Positions 5,853 through 13,026 of a stretch of 16,497 bases of DNA are shown one piece after another. The stretch comes from an uncultured Eubacteriales bacterium. Its GTDB lineage: Bacteria > Bacillota > Clostridia > Oscillospirales > Acutalibacteraceae. The position numbers and the translations under genes were made by a program. The notes beneath the pieces are model-generated. The model saw only the letters and a program-made list of their open reading frames with translations, was not told the DNA's origin and ran no database searches. The DNA lies in contig ONIF01000042.1 in NCBI GenBank assembly GCA_900317795.1, forward strand, positions 1 to 16,497. Direction: 5' to 3'. The first letter of the stretch is position 1. Each line of letters starts with the position of its first letter.

Positions 5853-7814
5853 TCAAAAATCAAAAACACATTTCTTACCCCATTGCACACCTTTTTTTCC
5901 GTTATATGTTTCCACTCTTATAATAGCTGTACCTTTGCTTTTGGCAGTTATCAAACCGCTTTTATCAACTGTACATACTTTTGTATCGGTTGAAGTGAAA
6001 GTTCTTGTATTTGAAGCGGAATTGCCCGGAACGTGCGTGGCAAGCCTGAAAGTCTTTCCTACCGTGAGGTTGACACGGTATGTATCAAGAGTTATCTGTG
6101 TGGCAGGCTGTTTCACCGTCACTTTGCAGGTCGCTTTTTTGCCGTTGTATGTCTTTACGGTAATAGTTGCCGTACCGATTTTTTTACCCGTTACAGTGCC
6201 GTTCGCACTCACTTCACATATACTGCTGTCACTTGATGTGAAAGTCCTCTTGTTTGAGGCTGTACCGCTTGTGACATGGGTAAGCAGTTTAAAGCTTTCT
6301 CCCACACCAAGCCATAAATCTGTTTTTTCAAGAGTTATCTTGTCGGGGGCAGGCTTTACGGTAACTTTACAAGTGGTAGTTTTTCCATTGGCAGTCTTTG
6401 CGGTAATAGTTGCCGTTCCTGCACTCTTTCCCGTTACTTTTCCGCTTTGCGATACAACAGCCACTTTGTCGTCCGAACTTGTCCATTTGACAGTTTTATC
6501 CGTTGTATTTTCGGGTGCAACCGTTGCTTTCAATGACCAGACTTCATTCACTCCTATAATAAGAGATGTCTTATCCAAAGTCACGGATTTTGCATCTATA
6601 ATACTTGCATCAAGCACTTTCACTTTACAAGTGGCAGTTTTACCGTTATATGTCTTTGCAGTAACCGTCGCAGTTCCACGACTGATACCTTTTACAAGAC
6701 CTGTTGCATTCACCGTACATATTTTGGGATTGCTTGATGTAAAAGTTATCTTGCTTGAAGTTTCATTTGCCGCCATGCTTACCGTAAGCTTGACACTCTT
6801 ATTTTTATCCAAAGTCAAATTGGTTTTATTCAGAGTTATCTTTGAGGGGGCTTTTTTAACAGTCACCTTGCACTTTGATTCACCACCGCTTTCAGCCTTT
6901 GCGATAACATAGGCAGTTCCCACACCGACTGTTGTTATTTTGCCGTTCTTATTCACTTTCATAATGCTTTCATCTGACGAACGCAAAGTGAATTTTTCAG
7001 CCTCTCCGCCCGTTTTCGGCACGGCTTTTACTGTGAGAGAAACACTCTCGCCAAGTCCTATTGTCACTTCTTTCTCACTTATCTCGGGCACGGCTATTTC
7101 ATTGAATGTAAAATTTCCTCCACGCTTATTCTGTGCGGATATAAATTCATAAGCCTTTGAGTTATACTGTGCAGTGACCTCCGCATCATTCGGTATAGAC
7201 GCATTGGATATATCAAGTTCGGGATTTTCTATTCTTATCCGCTTGATACCCGACTTTTCAAAGGCATTTACACCTATTTCACTCACCGTCGCAGGCAGTT
7301 CCACGCTTTTCAGAAATCTGCATTTATAAAATGCATAGTCGCCTATTTTCTCCACTCCGTCGGGAATATTGATTTTTGACAGCTTTCGGCAGTCAAAAAA
7401 TGAATATGCACCGATTATTTTCAATTCATCGGGCAGTACGACTGTTTCGGTCACATCATTGAATGTTTCGTCATAGAATTTTGTCGGTACTTTCTCGCCC
7501 TCGCCTGCGGCATAATATTTTGAGGGCTGTCCGAAAATATTTTTCAGTTCTCCGCCCGAAACGTCAACCGCATTTTCGGGATTCTGAAGCATGACAACAT
7601 TCAAATCATTGATTCGCTCTTTTACAATCACCTTTGTTTTCACATCATATATCCTGTCGATATACACTCCGTAAAGTTCTTCCGTGTCGTAAAAATTATA
7701 CTCGTAATTTCCGTCATACGTATATATAGCACCCGCACTTACACTTGCACCTATACTTAATACTGCCGAAAGTGCCAATACACACACCTTTCTCAATATC
7801 TTGTGAGCCTGCAT
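5853..7814 (-). CDS. Secreted protein with leucine-rich repeats and five Big_2 Ig-like domains
   Basis: A signal peptide (KILRKV, then VCVLALSAVLSIGASVSA, about 5-28) leads into a region of about 90 residues I cannot assign. Two to three BspA-type leucine-rich repeats follow (about 125-200: VVLPDELKIIGAYSFFDCRKL, INIPDGVEKIGDYAFYKC, VELPATVSEIGVNAF). Five tandem bacterial Ig-like (Big_2) domains then run about 240-320, 322-400, 406-487, 490-568 and 571-653, each with the pattern ...SSDxxICxVxxxGxVTGKxxGTATITxKTYNGKxATCKVTV. Such domains form rigid stalks on exported proteins. The fifth domain lacks the usual last strand: it ends GKKGVQWGKKCVFDF, perhaps through a frameshift at a seven-base homopolymer (5892-5898). 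The start is fixed by AGAGGAGG seven bases before the ATG and a consensus promoter. The stop overlaps the ribosome binding site of the next gene. Confidence 0.88.
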   Translation of the reverse strand: MQAHKILRKVCVLALSAVLSIGASVSAGAIYTYDGNYEYNFYDTEELYGVYIDRIYDVKTKVIVKERINDLNVVMLQNPENAVDVSGGELKNIFGQPSKYYAAGEGEKVPTKFYDETFNDVTETVVLPDELKIIGAYSFFDCRKLSKINIPDGVEKIGDYAFYKCRFLKSVELPATVSEIGVNAFEKSGIKRIRIENPELDISNASIPNDAEVTAQYNSKAYEFISAQNKRGGNFTFNEIAVPEISEKEVTIGLGESVSLTVKAVPKTGGEAEKFTLRSSDESIMKVNKNGKITTVGVGTAYVIAKAESGGESKCKVTVKKAPSKITLNKTNLTLDKNKSVKLTVSMAANETSSKITFTSSNPKICTVNATGLVKGISRGTATVTAKTYNGKTATCKVKVLDASIIDAKSVTLDKTSLIIGVNEVWSLKATVAPENTTDKTVKWTSSDDKVAVVSQSGKVTGKSAGTATITAKTANGKTTTCKVTVKPAPDKITLEKTDLWLGVGESFKLLTHVTSGTASNKRTFTSSDSSICEVSANGTVTGKKIGTATITVKTYNGKKATCKVTVKQPATQITLDTYRVNLTVGKTFRLATHVPGNSASNTRTFTSTDTKVCTVDKSGLITAKSKGTAIIRVETYNGKKGVQWGKKCVFDF

Positions 7815-7847
7815 AAAAAATCCTCCTCTTGCAACTATTTTTTATAT

Positions 7848-7876
7848 ATTATACTGCTTAATCACTTTCAAGTCAA
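7848..7876 (-). promoter_or_regulatory. Promoter of the LRR/Big_2 operon
   Basis: On the minus strand TTGACT (7871-7876) and TATAAT (7848-7853) are 17 bp apart, and the -10 lies 33 bp before the ATG at 7814. Only one base differs from full consensus. Confidence 0.85.
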
Positions 7877-7903
7877 TCTATTTTTTATTTTCATAAAAAA
7901 CTA

Positions 7904-7932
7904 TTGACAAAAAAATTTTTTAGTGCTATGAT
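7904..7932 (+). promoter_or_regulatory. Promoter of thrS
   Basis: TTGACA (7904-7909) and TATGAT (7927-7932) are 17 bp apart, and the -10 is preceded by TGC (extended -10). Transcription should start near 7939, leaving a leader of about 360 nt that carries the T-box. It is divergent from the LRR/Big_2 promoter with about 28 bp between the two -35 boxes. Confidence 0.88.
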
Positions 7933-7938
7933 TTGAAT

Positions 7939-8204
7939 ACAATATAGCTATCTGCATTGAAAAGAAACGTGAATTTCACTTAAATGCATTTCAGAGAGTG
8001 ACGGTCAATGGGCTGTGAGCCGTCTTTGCATTCGATTTTCATGTACCGTCTTGGAGCTGTACAGTGATGAATTGTACCGTAGAACCTGCGTTAAGGGTGT
8101 CAATGAGTGACGGCACTTTATGCCGTTTAATTTAGGGTGGAACCGTGCGGACTGAGTGCCTCGCCCCTTTGTGCTTTTTTTGCATACAGGGACGGGGTTT
8201 TTTT
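7939..8204 (+). promoter_or_regulatory. T-box riboswitch, threonine-specific
   Basis: The thrS leader contains the T-box sequence AGGGTGGAACCG (8134-8145), the conserved Stem I AGAGAG element (7993-7998) with the GACGG/CCGTC helix (8000-8004 with 8020-8024), and an intrinsic terminator (8159-8204). The T-box reads uncharged tRNA: the specifier codon pairs with the anticodon and the UGGN bulge with the tRNA 3' end, favouring the antiterminator. The likely specifier is ACC (Thr) at 8045-8047, just before CTTGGAGC. The bulge reads TGGA, predicting a tRNA discriminator U. Specificity is also supported by the thrS gene downstream. The 5' end is an estimate from the promoter. Confidence 0.92.
8159..8204 (+). 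terminator. Regulatory terminator of the T-box leader
   Basis: CCTCGCCCCT (8159-8168) can pair with AGGGACGGGG (8188-8197) with one mismatch and one wobble, and seven Ts follow (8198-8204). It lies directly after the T-box motif, as expected for a threonine-controlled attenuator. Confidence 0.88.
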
Positions 8205-8270
8205 AATGCATAATTCATAATGCATAATGCATAATTTTTAATTCACAATTCGCAATGCATAATTAGTTGC
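8205..8270. repeat. Short degenerate intergenic repeat (ATGCATAAT units)
   Basis: Between the T-box terminator and the thrS ribosome binding site, units such as ATGCATAAT, ATTCATAATG and AATTCACAATTCGCAATG recur four or more times, some palindromic (ATGCAT). Similar low-complexity filler appears at 14431-14456. It encodes nothing I can recognise; it may be an accumulated slippage repeat or a decayed short mobile repeat. Confidence 0.6.
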
Positions 8271-8298
8271 TAAATGTTTTATATGGAGGTTTTTAAAA

Positions 8299-10245
8299 AT
8301 GATTAAAGTGGAACTGAAAGACGGTATTGTCAAAGAATTTGATGACGGTGTGAGCGTTGCAGACGTTGCCAAAAGTCTTGGCGGAGGCTTATATAAATCT
8401 GCCTGTGTTGCACGTGTTGACGGAGATGTCTGTGATTTGAGAACGGCATTAACAAAGGACTGTAAAGTGGAAATTCTCACTTTTGACAGCAAAGAGGGTA
8501 AAAATGCTTTCTGGCATACAACTTCTCATGTATTGGCACAAGCCGTAAAAAGACTTTTCCCCAACGCAAAATTTGCAATAGGTCCTGCTATCGACAGCGG
8601 TTTTTACTATGATTTTGATGTAGAAAAGCCGTTCTCTCCCGATGACTTGGAGAAAATCACGGCTGAAATGAAAAAAATTGTCAAAGAGGGTTTTGAAATA
8701 GAGAGATTTTATTTACAGCCCGATGAAGCCGTGAAAATGTTGGAAGAAATGAATGAACCCTATAAAGTGGAACTCTGCAAGGAACACACCGATAAAGGTG
8801 AGCCTATCAGTTTTTACAGGCAGGGCGAATTTACGGATTTGTGTGCAGGTCCTCACTTGATGAGTGTGGCAAATATAAAAGCTATTAAATTGACAGCCTG
8901 CACGGGTGCTTATTGGAGGGGTGACTCCAAAAACAATCAGCTTTGCAGAGTTTACGGTGTATCTTTCCCGAAAGCGTCAATGCTGGAAGAACATCTCAAA
9001 ATGTTGGAAGAGGCGAAACTCCGTGACCATAATAAAATTGGTCGTGAATTGGAGTATTTCACAACGGTTGACTATGTAGGTCAGGGCTTGCCCGTACTTC
9101 TGCCAAAGGGTGCAAGAGTAATTCAGCTTTTGCAGAGATGGATTGAAGATACCGAACAGGCTCGTGGCTGCCAGCTGACAAAAACTCCTCTTTTTGCAAA
9201 AAGAGAGCTTTACAAAATTTCGGGACACTGGGACCACTATCTTGACGGAATGTTTGTATTGGGCGACCCGAATGATGAAACAAAAGAGTGTTTTGCACTC
9301 CGCCCCATGACTTGCCCTTTCCAGTATCAGGTTTATCTCAATAAACAGCGTTCCTACCGTGACCTGCCCATGAGATTGACGGAAACTTCAACTCTTTTCA
9401 GAAATGAGGCTTCGGGCGAAATGCATGGTCTTATCCGTGTAAGACAGTTCACGATTTCAGAGGGACATTATATTCTCCGCCCTGACCAGTTGGAAGAAGA
9501 ATTTAAGGGCTGTCTGGAGCTTGCAAAATACTGTCTTGATACAGTCGGACTGCTTGAAGATTGTACTTTCAGATTTTCACAGTGGAATCCCGAAAATCCC
9601 AACAATAAATATGAGGGCACGGCTGAACAGTGGGAACACGCTCAGAGTGTCATGAAAAAAATTCTTGACAATATCGGGCTTGAATATGAAGTCGGCATTG
9701 ATGAAGCAGCTTTCTACGGTCCTAAACTTGATATACAGTATAAAAACGTGTTCGGCAAGGAAGATACTATCGTTACAATTCAAATAGATATGCTTTTAGC
9801 CGAAAAGTTCGGTATGTACTATATAGACAGCGACGGTCAGAAAAAACTCCCCTACATCATTCACAGAACGTCACTCGGCTGTTATGAAAGAACTCTCGCC
9901 TATATGCTTGAACATTTTGCAGGTGCATTGCCGTTGTGGTTAAGCCCCGAACAGGTTCGTGTACTGCCTTTGAGCGAAAACCTTGCAGAACAGGCTAAAG
10001 AAATTGAAAGCAAACTCTTCAATGCAGGTATCAGAGTGACAACGGATTTGAGAAGTGAAAAAATCGGCTATAAAATCCGTGAAGCACAGCTTGAAAAAAT
10101 TCCTTATATGCTCGTTATCGGCAATAAAGAGGTTGAAAACGGTACAGTTTCCGTGCGTTCACGCAAACAGGCTGATATGGGTTCCATGCCCGTTGACGAC
10201 TTCATTAAAATGGCTCTTGAAGAAATTGCCACAAAGAAAAAATAA
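8299..10245 (+). CDS. thrS: Threonyl-tRNA synthetase
   Basis: Class II aminoacyl-tRNA synthetase that charges tRNA-Thr in the cytoplasm. At 648 residues it is full length. Domains in order: TGS (about 1-62); editing domain with HTTSH at 73-77 plus C182 and H186 (LCAGPH), the conserved site that clears Ser-tRNA-Thr; class II core (about 245-545) with motif 2 FRNEASGEMHGLIRVRQF at 368-384 and motif 3 around GCYERTLAYMLEHF (527-540); and a C-terminal anticodon-binding domain (about 550-648). The zinc ligands of the threonine pocket appear to be C339 (RPMTCP), H390 and H522. The segment after motif 2 reads FTISEGHYIL rather than the E. coli-like FTQDDAHIF, a variant form. GGAGG nine bases before the ATG sets the start. 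The T-box upstream couples it to threonine supply. Confidence 0.97.
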   Translation: MIKVELKDGIVKEFDDGVSVADVAKSLGGGLYKSACVARVDGDVCDLRTALTKDCKVEILTFDSKEGKNAFWHTTSHVLAQAVKRLFPNAKFAIGPAIDSGFYYDFDVEKPFSPDDLEKITAEMKKIVKEGFEIERFYLQPDEAVKMLEEMNEPYKVELCKEHTDKGEPISFYRQGEFTDLCAGPHLMSVANIKAIKLTACTGAYWRGDSKNNQLCRVYGVSFPKASMLEEHLKMLEEAKLRDHNKIGRELEYFTTVDYVGQGLPVLLPKGARVIQLLQRWIEDTEQARGCQLTKTPLFAKRELYKISGHWDHYLDGMFVLGDPNDETKECFALRPMTCPFQYQVYLNKQRSYRDLPMRLTETSTLFRNEASGEMHGLIRVRQFTISEGHYILRPDQLEEEFKGCLELAKYCLDTVGLLEDCTFRFSQWNPENPNNKYEGTAEQWEHAQSVMKKILDNIGLEYEVGIDEAAFYGPKLDIQYKNVFGKEDTIVTIQIDMLLAEKFGMYYIDSDGQKKLPYIIHRTSLGCYERTLAYMLEHFAGALPLWLSPEQVRVLPLSENLAEQAKEIESKLFNAGIRVTTDLRSEKIGYKIREAQLEKIPYMLVIGNKEVENGTVSVRSRKQADMGSMPVDDFIKMALEEIATKKK

Positions 10246-10253
10246 TACATTAA

Positions 10254-10288
10254 AAAAAGCGTTTGCCCCGTAAAGGCAGACGCTTTTT
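10254..10288 (+). terminator. Intrinsic terminator of thrS
   Basis: GCGTTTGCC (10259-10267) pairs with GGCAGACGC (10275-10283) with one wobble, flanked by A and T runs that extend the stem (T-run 10284-10288). It ends 17 bp before the next start codon, so the next gene would need read-through or a promoter hidden inside the thrS end; I see none. Confidence 0.85.
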
Positions 10289-10305
10289 CCAAAAAAAGGA
10301 AGTGA

Positions 10306-11997
10306 ATGATGTTGATAAAAAAATTGGAAAATATAAAATTTCTCCCTGCGGTTCTGCTTGCCGTCATTATTTTGCTTCAGTCGGTCAATATATGCAGAAT
10401 TTTTGTCAATGACAAAAAAAGCTTTTATTGTGATGAGGTCTTTTCATTCGGTCTTGCCAACAGCTTTTACCGACCTTTCATTGAATCCGACAGTGTACGT
10501 TCACAGGAACTGCATTATGTTGATGAATGGTTTTCGGGGGAAGTTTACAGAAATTATATTACCGTACAGGACAGTCAGCGTTTTAGATATGATTCCGTAT
10601 GGTACAATCAGTCACAGGACAGACACCCTCCTTTATTTTATGCCGTTCTGCATACGGTATGCTCATTCTTCCCCAATACATTTTCAAAGTGGTTCGGCTT
10701 TATTCCCAATCTGATATATTTTGCCGTGACACAGATTTTTTTGTACAGGCTTGCAAAAAACCTGCTGAAATCCAAATATTATGCTTTGCTTCTCTGTTCA
10801 TTTTTCGGTTTTGCTCCTGCCACCATACAAAATACCATGTTTATCAGAATGTACTGTATGCTTGTCATGTGGACTGTTATATTTATGTATCTTCATTCAA
10901 GGCTCGCCAACTTTGAAAGCGGAAACTTTGCAAAAAACTTTCTGCCGATTATGATTGTAACCGCTCTGGGTTCACTTACTCAATATCTTTTTCTGTTCGT
11001 GGCATTCGTAACGGCTGTATGTTTCTGTCTGTGGTATCTTCTTCAAAAAAAGTTCGGAATATTTCTCAAATATTCTCTTTCCATGCTGTCGGGTGTTGTT
11101 CTGTTTTTTGCGGTTTATCCCGTGGCATTCCGTCATTTGTTTCTGGAGGCTTCCTCTCCGCAAAGGAGATTTGCCGAACAATTCGTTATTGCCGTAAGAT
11201 ACGTGTTTCAAAATAATCTTGCTATGGCGGAAGCAGATGCCGTATGGCTTTCGGTATTCATTCCGCAAATACTGCTGTTGCTTCTCGTGCTGTCCGCACC
11301 CCTGCTTTTTCTGTTCAGAAAAGACCTTAAAAAACTTTTCCCAAAGATAAAACGCTTCTTTGAAAAAGTACGGAGCTTTTTCAAAACACGCCACTCTGTT
11401 TTTTCGTCAAAGAACTTTCCCGTTGTCATGTCAATGCTGTTTTCCGTTGCCGTGATACTCGTAATAGTGCCGTACACCGTATCATTCATGGACTTTTTTG
11501 CAGAAAGGTACCTGTATATCATATCACCGTTTGTGATACTGCTCGTTCTCGGAGCATTATACAAACTGCTCTCAAAAGTCCCTGCCGAAAAAATCCCTGC
11601 TCTTATTCTGACAGTCCTGCTTTCATACAACGTCATTTCAAGAATGTATATGCCAAAAGCCTGGAAATCCGAAAATCCTGTCGATATGGATTCCATGTTC
11701 AATCAAAACAATGTGGTGGTAATTCTTCACGACAAGAGTAATTACGATGTGCTTTCAACAGCAGCCTGCGACCTTTTCCATGCCGGAAACGTATTCTTTG
11801 CCAACTGCTGCGACATAAAAGACGACCTGCCGAAAATAAACAGCCTTCGTTCTGACAAACCCACATATATTCTTATTCTTCCCGAATATGAATCGTATGA
11901 AAACAGCGATTATGTGGAAAATATACTCTCTCAGTACGACTATATCGAAACATATATGTTCATCAATTATTACTTCCTTATTTACCGTTCAAAATAA
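10306..11997 (+). CDS. Polytopic GT-C-like membrane glycosyltransferase (ArnT/PMT-like)
   Basis: A 563-residue integral membrane protein with roughly eleven hydrophobic segments, the first at about 13-31 and the last near 430-447, then a soluble tail of about 110 residues. The first external loop carries FYCDEVFSFGLA (D43, E44), matching the acidic DE-type motif of GT-C enzymes. The loop continues to DRHPPLFYAVLH (HPP at 107-109), the usual HPP element of ArnT/PMT-type transferases, and MYCMLVMWTV near 181 resembles their third conserved helix. Such enzymes move a sugar from a polyprenyl phosphate carrier to lipid or protein outside the membrane; donor and acceptor here are unknown. ATGs at 10306 and 10309 are both possible after AAAGGAAG. 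It follows the thrS terminator and converges with the noncoding transcript at 12001. Confidence 0.72.
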   Translation: MMLIKKLENIKFLPAVLLAVIILLQSVNICRIFVNDKKSFYCDEVFSFGLANSFYRPFIESDSVRSQELHYVDEWFSGEVYRNYITVQDSQRFRYDSVWYNQSQDRHPPLFYAVLHTVCSFFPNTFSKWFGFIPNLIYFAVTQIFLYRLAKNLLKSKYYALLLCSFFGFAPATIQNTMFIRMYCMLVMWTVIFMYLHSRLANFESGNFAKNFLPIMIVTALGSLTQYLFLFVAFVTAVCFCLWYLLQKKFGIFLKYSLSMLSGVVLFFAVYPVAFRHLFLEASSPQRRFAEQFVIAVRYVFQNNLAMAEADAVWLSVFIPQILLLLLVLSAPLLFLFRKDLKKLFPKIKRFFEKVRSFFKTRHSVFSSKNFPVVMSMLFSVAVILVIVPYTVSFMDFFAERYLYIISPFVILLVLGALYKLLSKVPAEKIPALILTVLLSYNVISRMYMPKAWKSENPVDMDSMFNQNNVVVILHDKSNYDVLSTAACDLFHAGNVFFANCCDIKDDLPKINSLRSDKPTYILILPEYESYENSDYVENILSQYDYIETYMFINYYFLIYRSK

Positions 11998-12000
11998 AAT

Positions 12001-12045
12001 AAAAAACACCGACAGCTCCCATGATCTCTCATCATTGGAGCTGTC
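12001..12045 (-). terminator. Strong intrinsic terminator of the minus-strand noncoding transcript
   Basis: GACAGCTCC (12011-12019) and GGAGCTGTC (12037-12045) pair perfectly. An inner stem ATGAT/ATCAT (12021-12025, 12031-12035) extends it after one mismatch, closing a CTCTC loop. Reading on the minus strand the hairpin is followed by GGTGTTTTTTATTTTATTTT. There is no T-run on the plus side, so it terminates leftward transcription and not the glycosyltransferase gene that ends at 11997. Confidence 0.88.
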
Positions 12046-12823
12046 AGCATTTAAACAATGGAGGCACAATAATCATCTTCTCATCGGACTCATTCCTTAA
12101 ACATAATATCATTTGAATATAAAATCTCTCATTGGACTCAATCCCATCAACTTTATATACAAAACCGCTTTCGGTTTTATGTCCTATCTTCAATACGGAA
12201 TACATTCGGTGCACGCTCTGACCGCCGCACACCCTCGAATAAAAACCCTTAATGCTTCGCTCACAACGACTATCCACATGACAGCCGCACACTACATTGA
12301 AAGCTCATCAATGCAATGCGGAACTTCCGATTGAAGACGGAGGAGAAAATACCTTGTTCAACCCTCTTTGACACCATTCCCGAACAATGTCTTCAAGCAA
12401 TCCCCACGTGTCAATGCGGTTAATCCCAATCAACGGCAATCACACCGTCAAAGGAAAAAACATATTCAATTTTAAAATCAAGAATTTCGGATGATACCCT
12501 GCCGCAGAAACTTCATTGTAATTTTTCGTCATACGGCTGACTTTCAATGTCAGGCATCTTCATACAATTCAAAGACCTTTCGGAACTCATTCGGCACACT
12601 GCCCGTCATTTCAAGCTGATACCGCATATATCAAGCAGATAAACACAGCTCACAAAATCAACTTCTCTTCTTACTCTGTCCTATCCTCGTTGAAGACATC
12701 GCACCGCAACGTGCGACAATCATCACTATTGGTTCAATATCGCCCATCGGAGCCTGCCTCCCTTCAATGTACTGACTTGCAGAGCCTTTGCTCTGCACCT
12801 TTCCGAAATCTCTCATATATCTT
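12001..12823 (-). ncRNA. Putative long structured noncoding RNA (~820 nt)
   Basis: A perfect consensus promoter at 12830-12858 and a strong terminator at 12001-12045 define a leftward transcript of about 820 nt, in which no reading frame has both a ribosome binding site and protein-like sequence. Many local hairpins can be drawn: a 7-bp stem with AAAG loop (12779-12796), TCGCAC/GTGCGA around 12697-12715, CTGAC/GTCAG around 12537-12553, a 9-bp stem inside 12370-12391, GGTGTGCG/CGTGCACC around 12207-12232, and a 7-bp stem with AAAG loop (12161-12178). The 9-mer ATGAGAGAT (RNA sense) occurs near the 5' end, about 100 nt before the end, and in the terminator loop. The size compares with the ornate large RNAs GOLLD, ROOL and OLE, but I could not match a family. 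The alternative is a decayed gene whose promoter and terminator survive. Confidence 0.65.
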
Positions 12824-12829
12824 GATTGT

Positions 12830-12858
12830 ATTATACCACCCCTTTTATAAAATGTCAA
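12830..12858 (-). promoter_or_regulatory. Perfect consensus promoter driving the noncoding transcript
   Basis: On the minus strand TTGACA (12853-12858) and TATAAT (12830-12835) are exactly 17 bp apart, with an A/T-rich upstream region (12859-12900) that could act as an UP element. This is the strongest promoter in the window, stronger than that of thrS or cmk, and no protein gene follows it. Confidence 0.9.
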
Positions 12859-12948
12859 TAGTTTTTTTGAACTTTTTTTAAAAAAAATATCCTTTTCATA
12901 AATTTGAAAATTACATTTATCTTTTTCAGAAATAAGCTATGTAAATTA

Positions 12949-12977
12949 TTGACAATTAAAGAACATAATGTTAAAAT
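12949..12977 (+). promoter_or_regulatory. Promoter of the condensation/carrier/ligase operon
   Basis: TTGACA (12949-12954) and TAAAAT (12972-12977) are 17 bp apart, 49 bp before the condensation gene start. It is divergent from the noncoding RNA promoter, with about 90 bp of very AT-rich DNA (12859-12948) between the -35 boxes. I see no further element in that spacer. Confidence 0.8.
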
Positions 12978-13026
12978 AATCTTGGAAATTTAAGTCAAAT
13001 ACTATTTTTATAAAGGAGGCTTTTTT

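Noticed and set aside
5935..6912. 325-residue open frame on the plus strand
   Set aside because: It is exactly antisense to the Big_2 repeats, whose repetitive codons leave the opposite strand open; no ribosome binding site and no family-like sequence.
12044..12292. 82-residue minus-strand frame in the noncoding region
   Set aside because: No ribosome binding site before its ATG, no recognisable motif, and it runs into the terminator hairpin.
12113..12334. 73-residue plus-strand frame in the noncoding region
   Set aside because: No promoter or ribosome binding site on that strand, and its sequence covers hairpins that explain the base pattern better.
12529..12560. Group II intron domain V-like words (AGCCGTATGACG with GAAA) on the minus strand
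   Set aside because: The partner strand of domain V (ACGGTTC) and a reverse transcriptase gene are absent, and the order of elements is wrong.
12658..12858. 66-residue minus-strand frame in the noncoding region
   Set aside because: Its start lies in the -35 box of the promoter, upstream of the expected transcript start.
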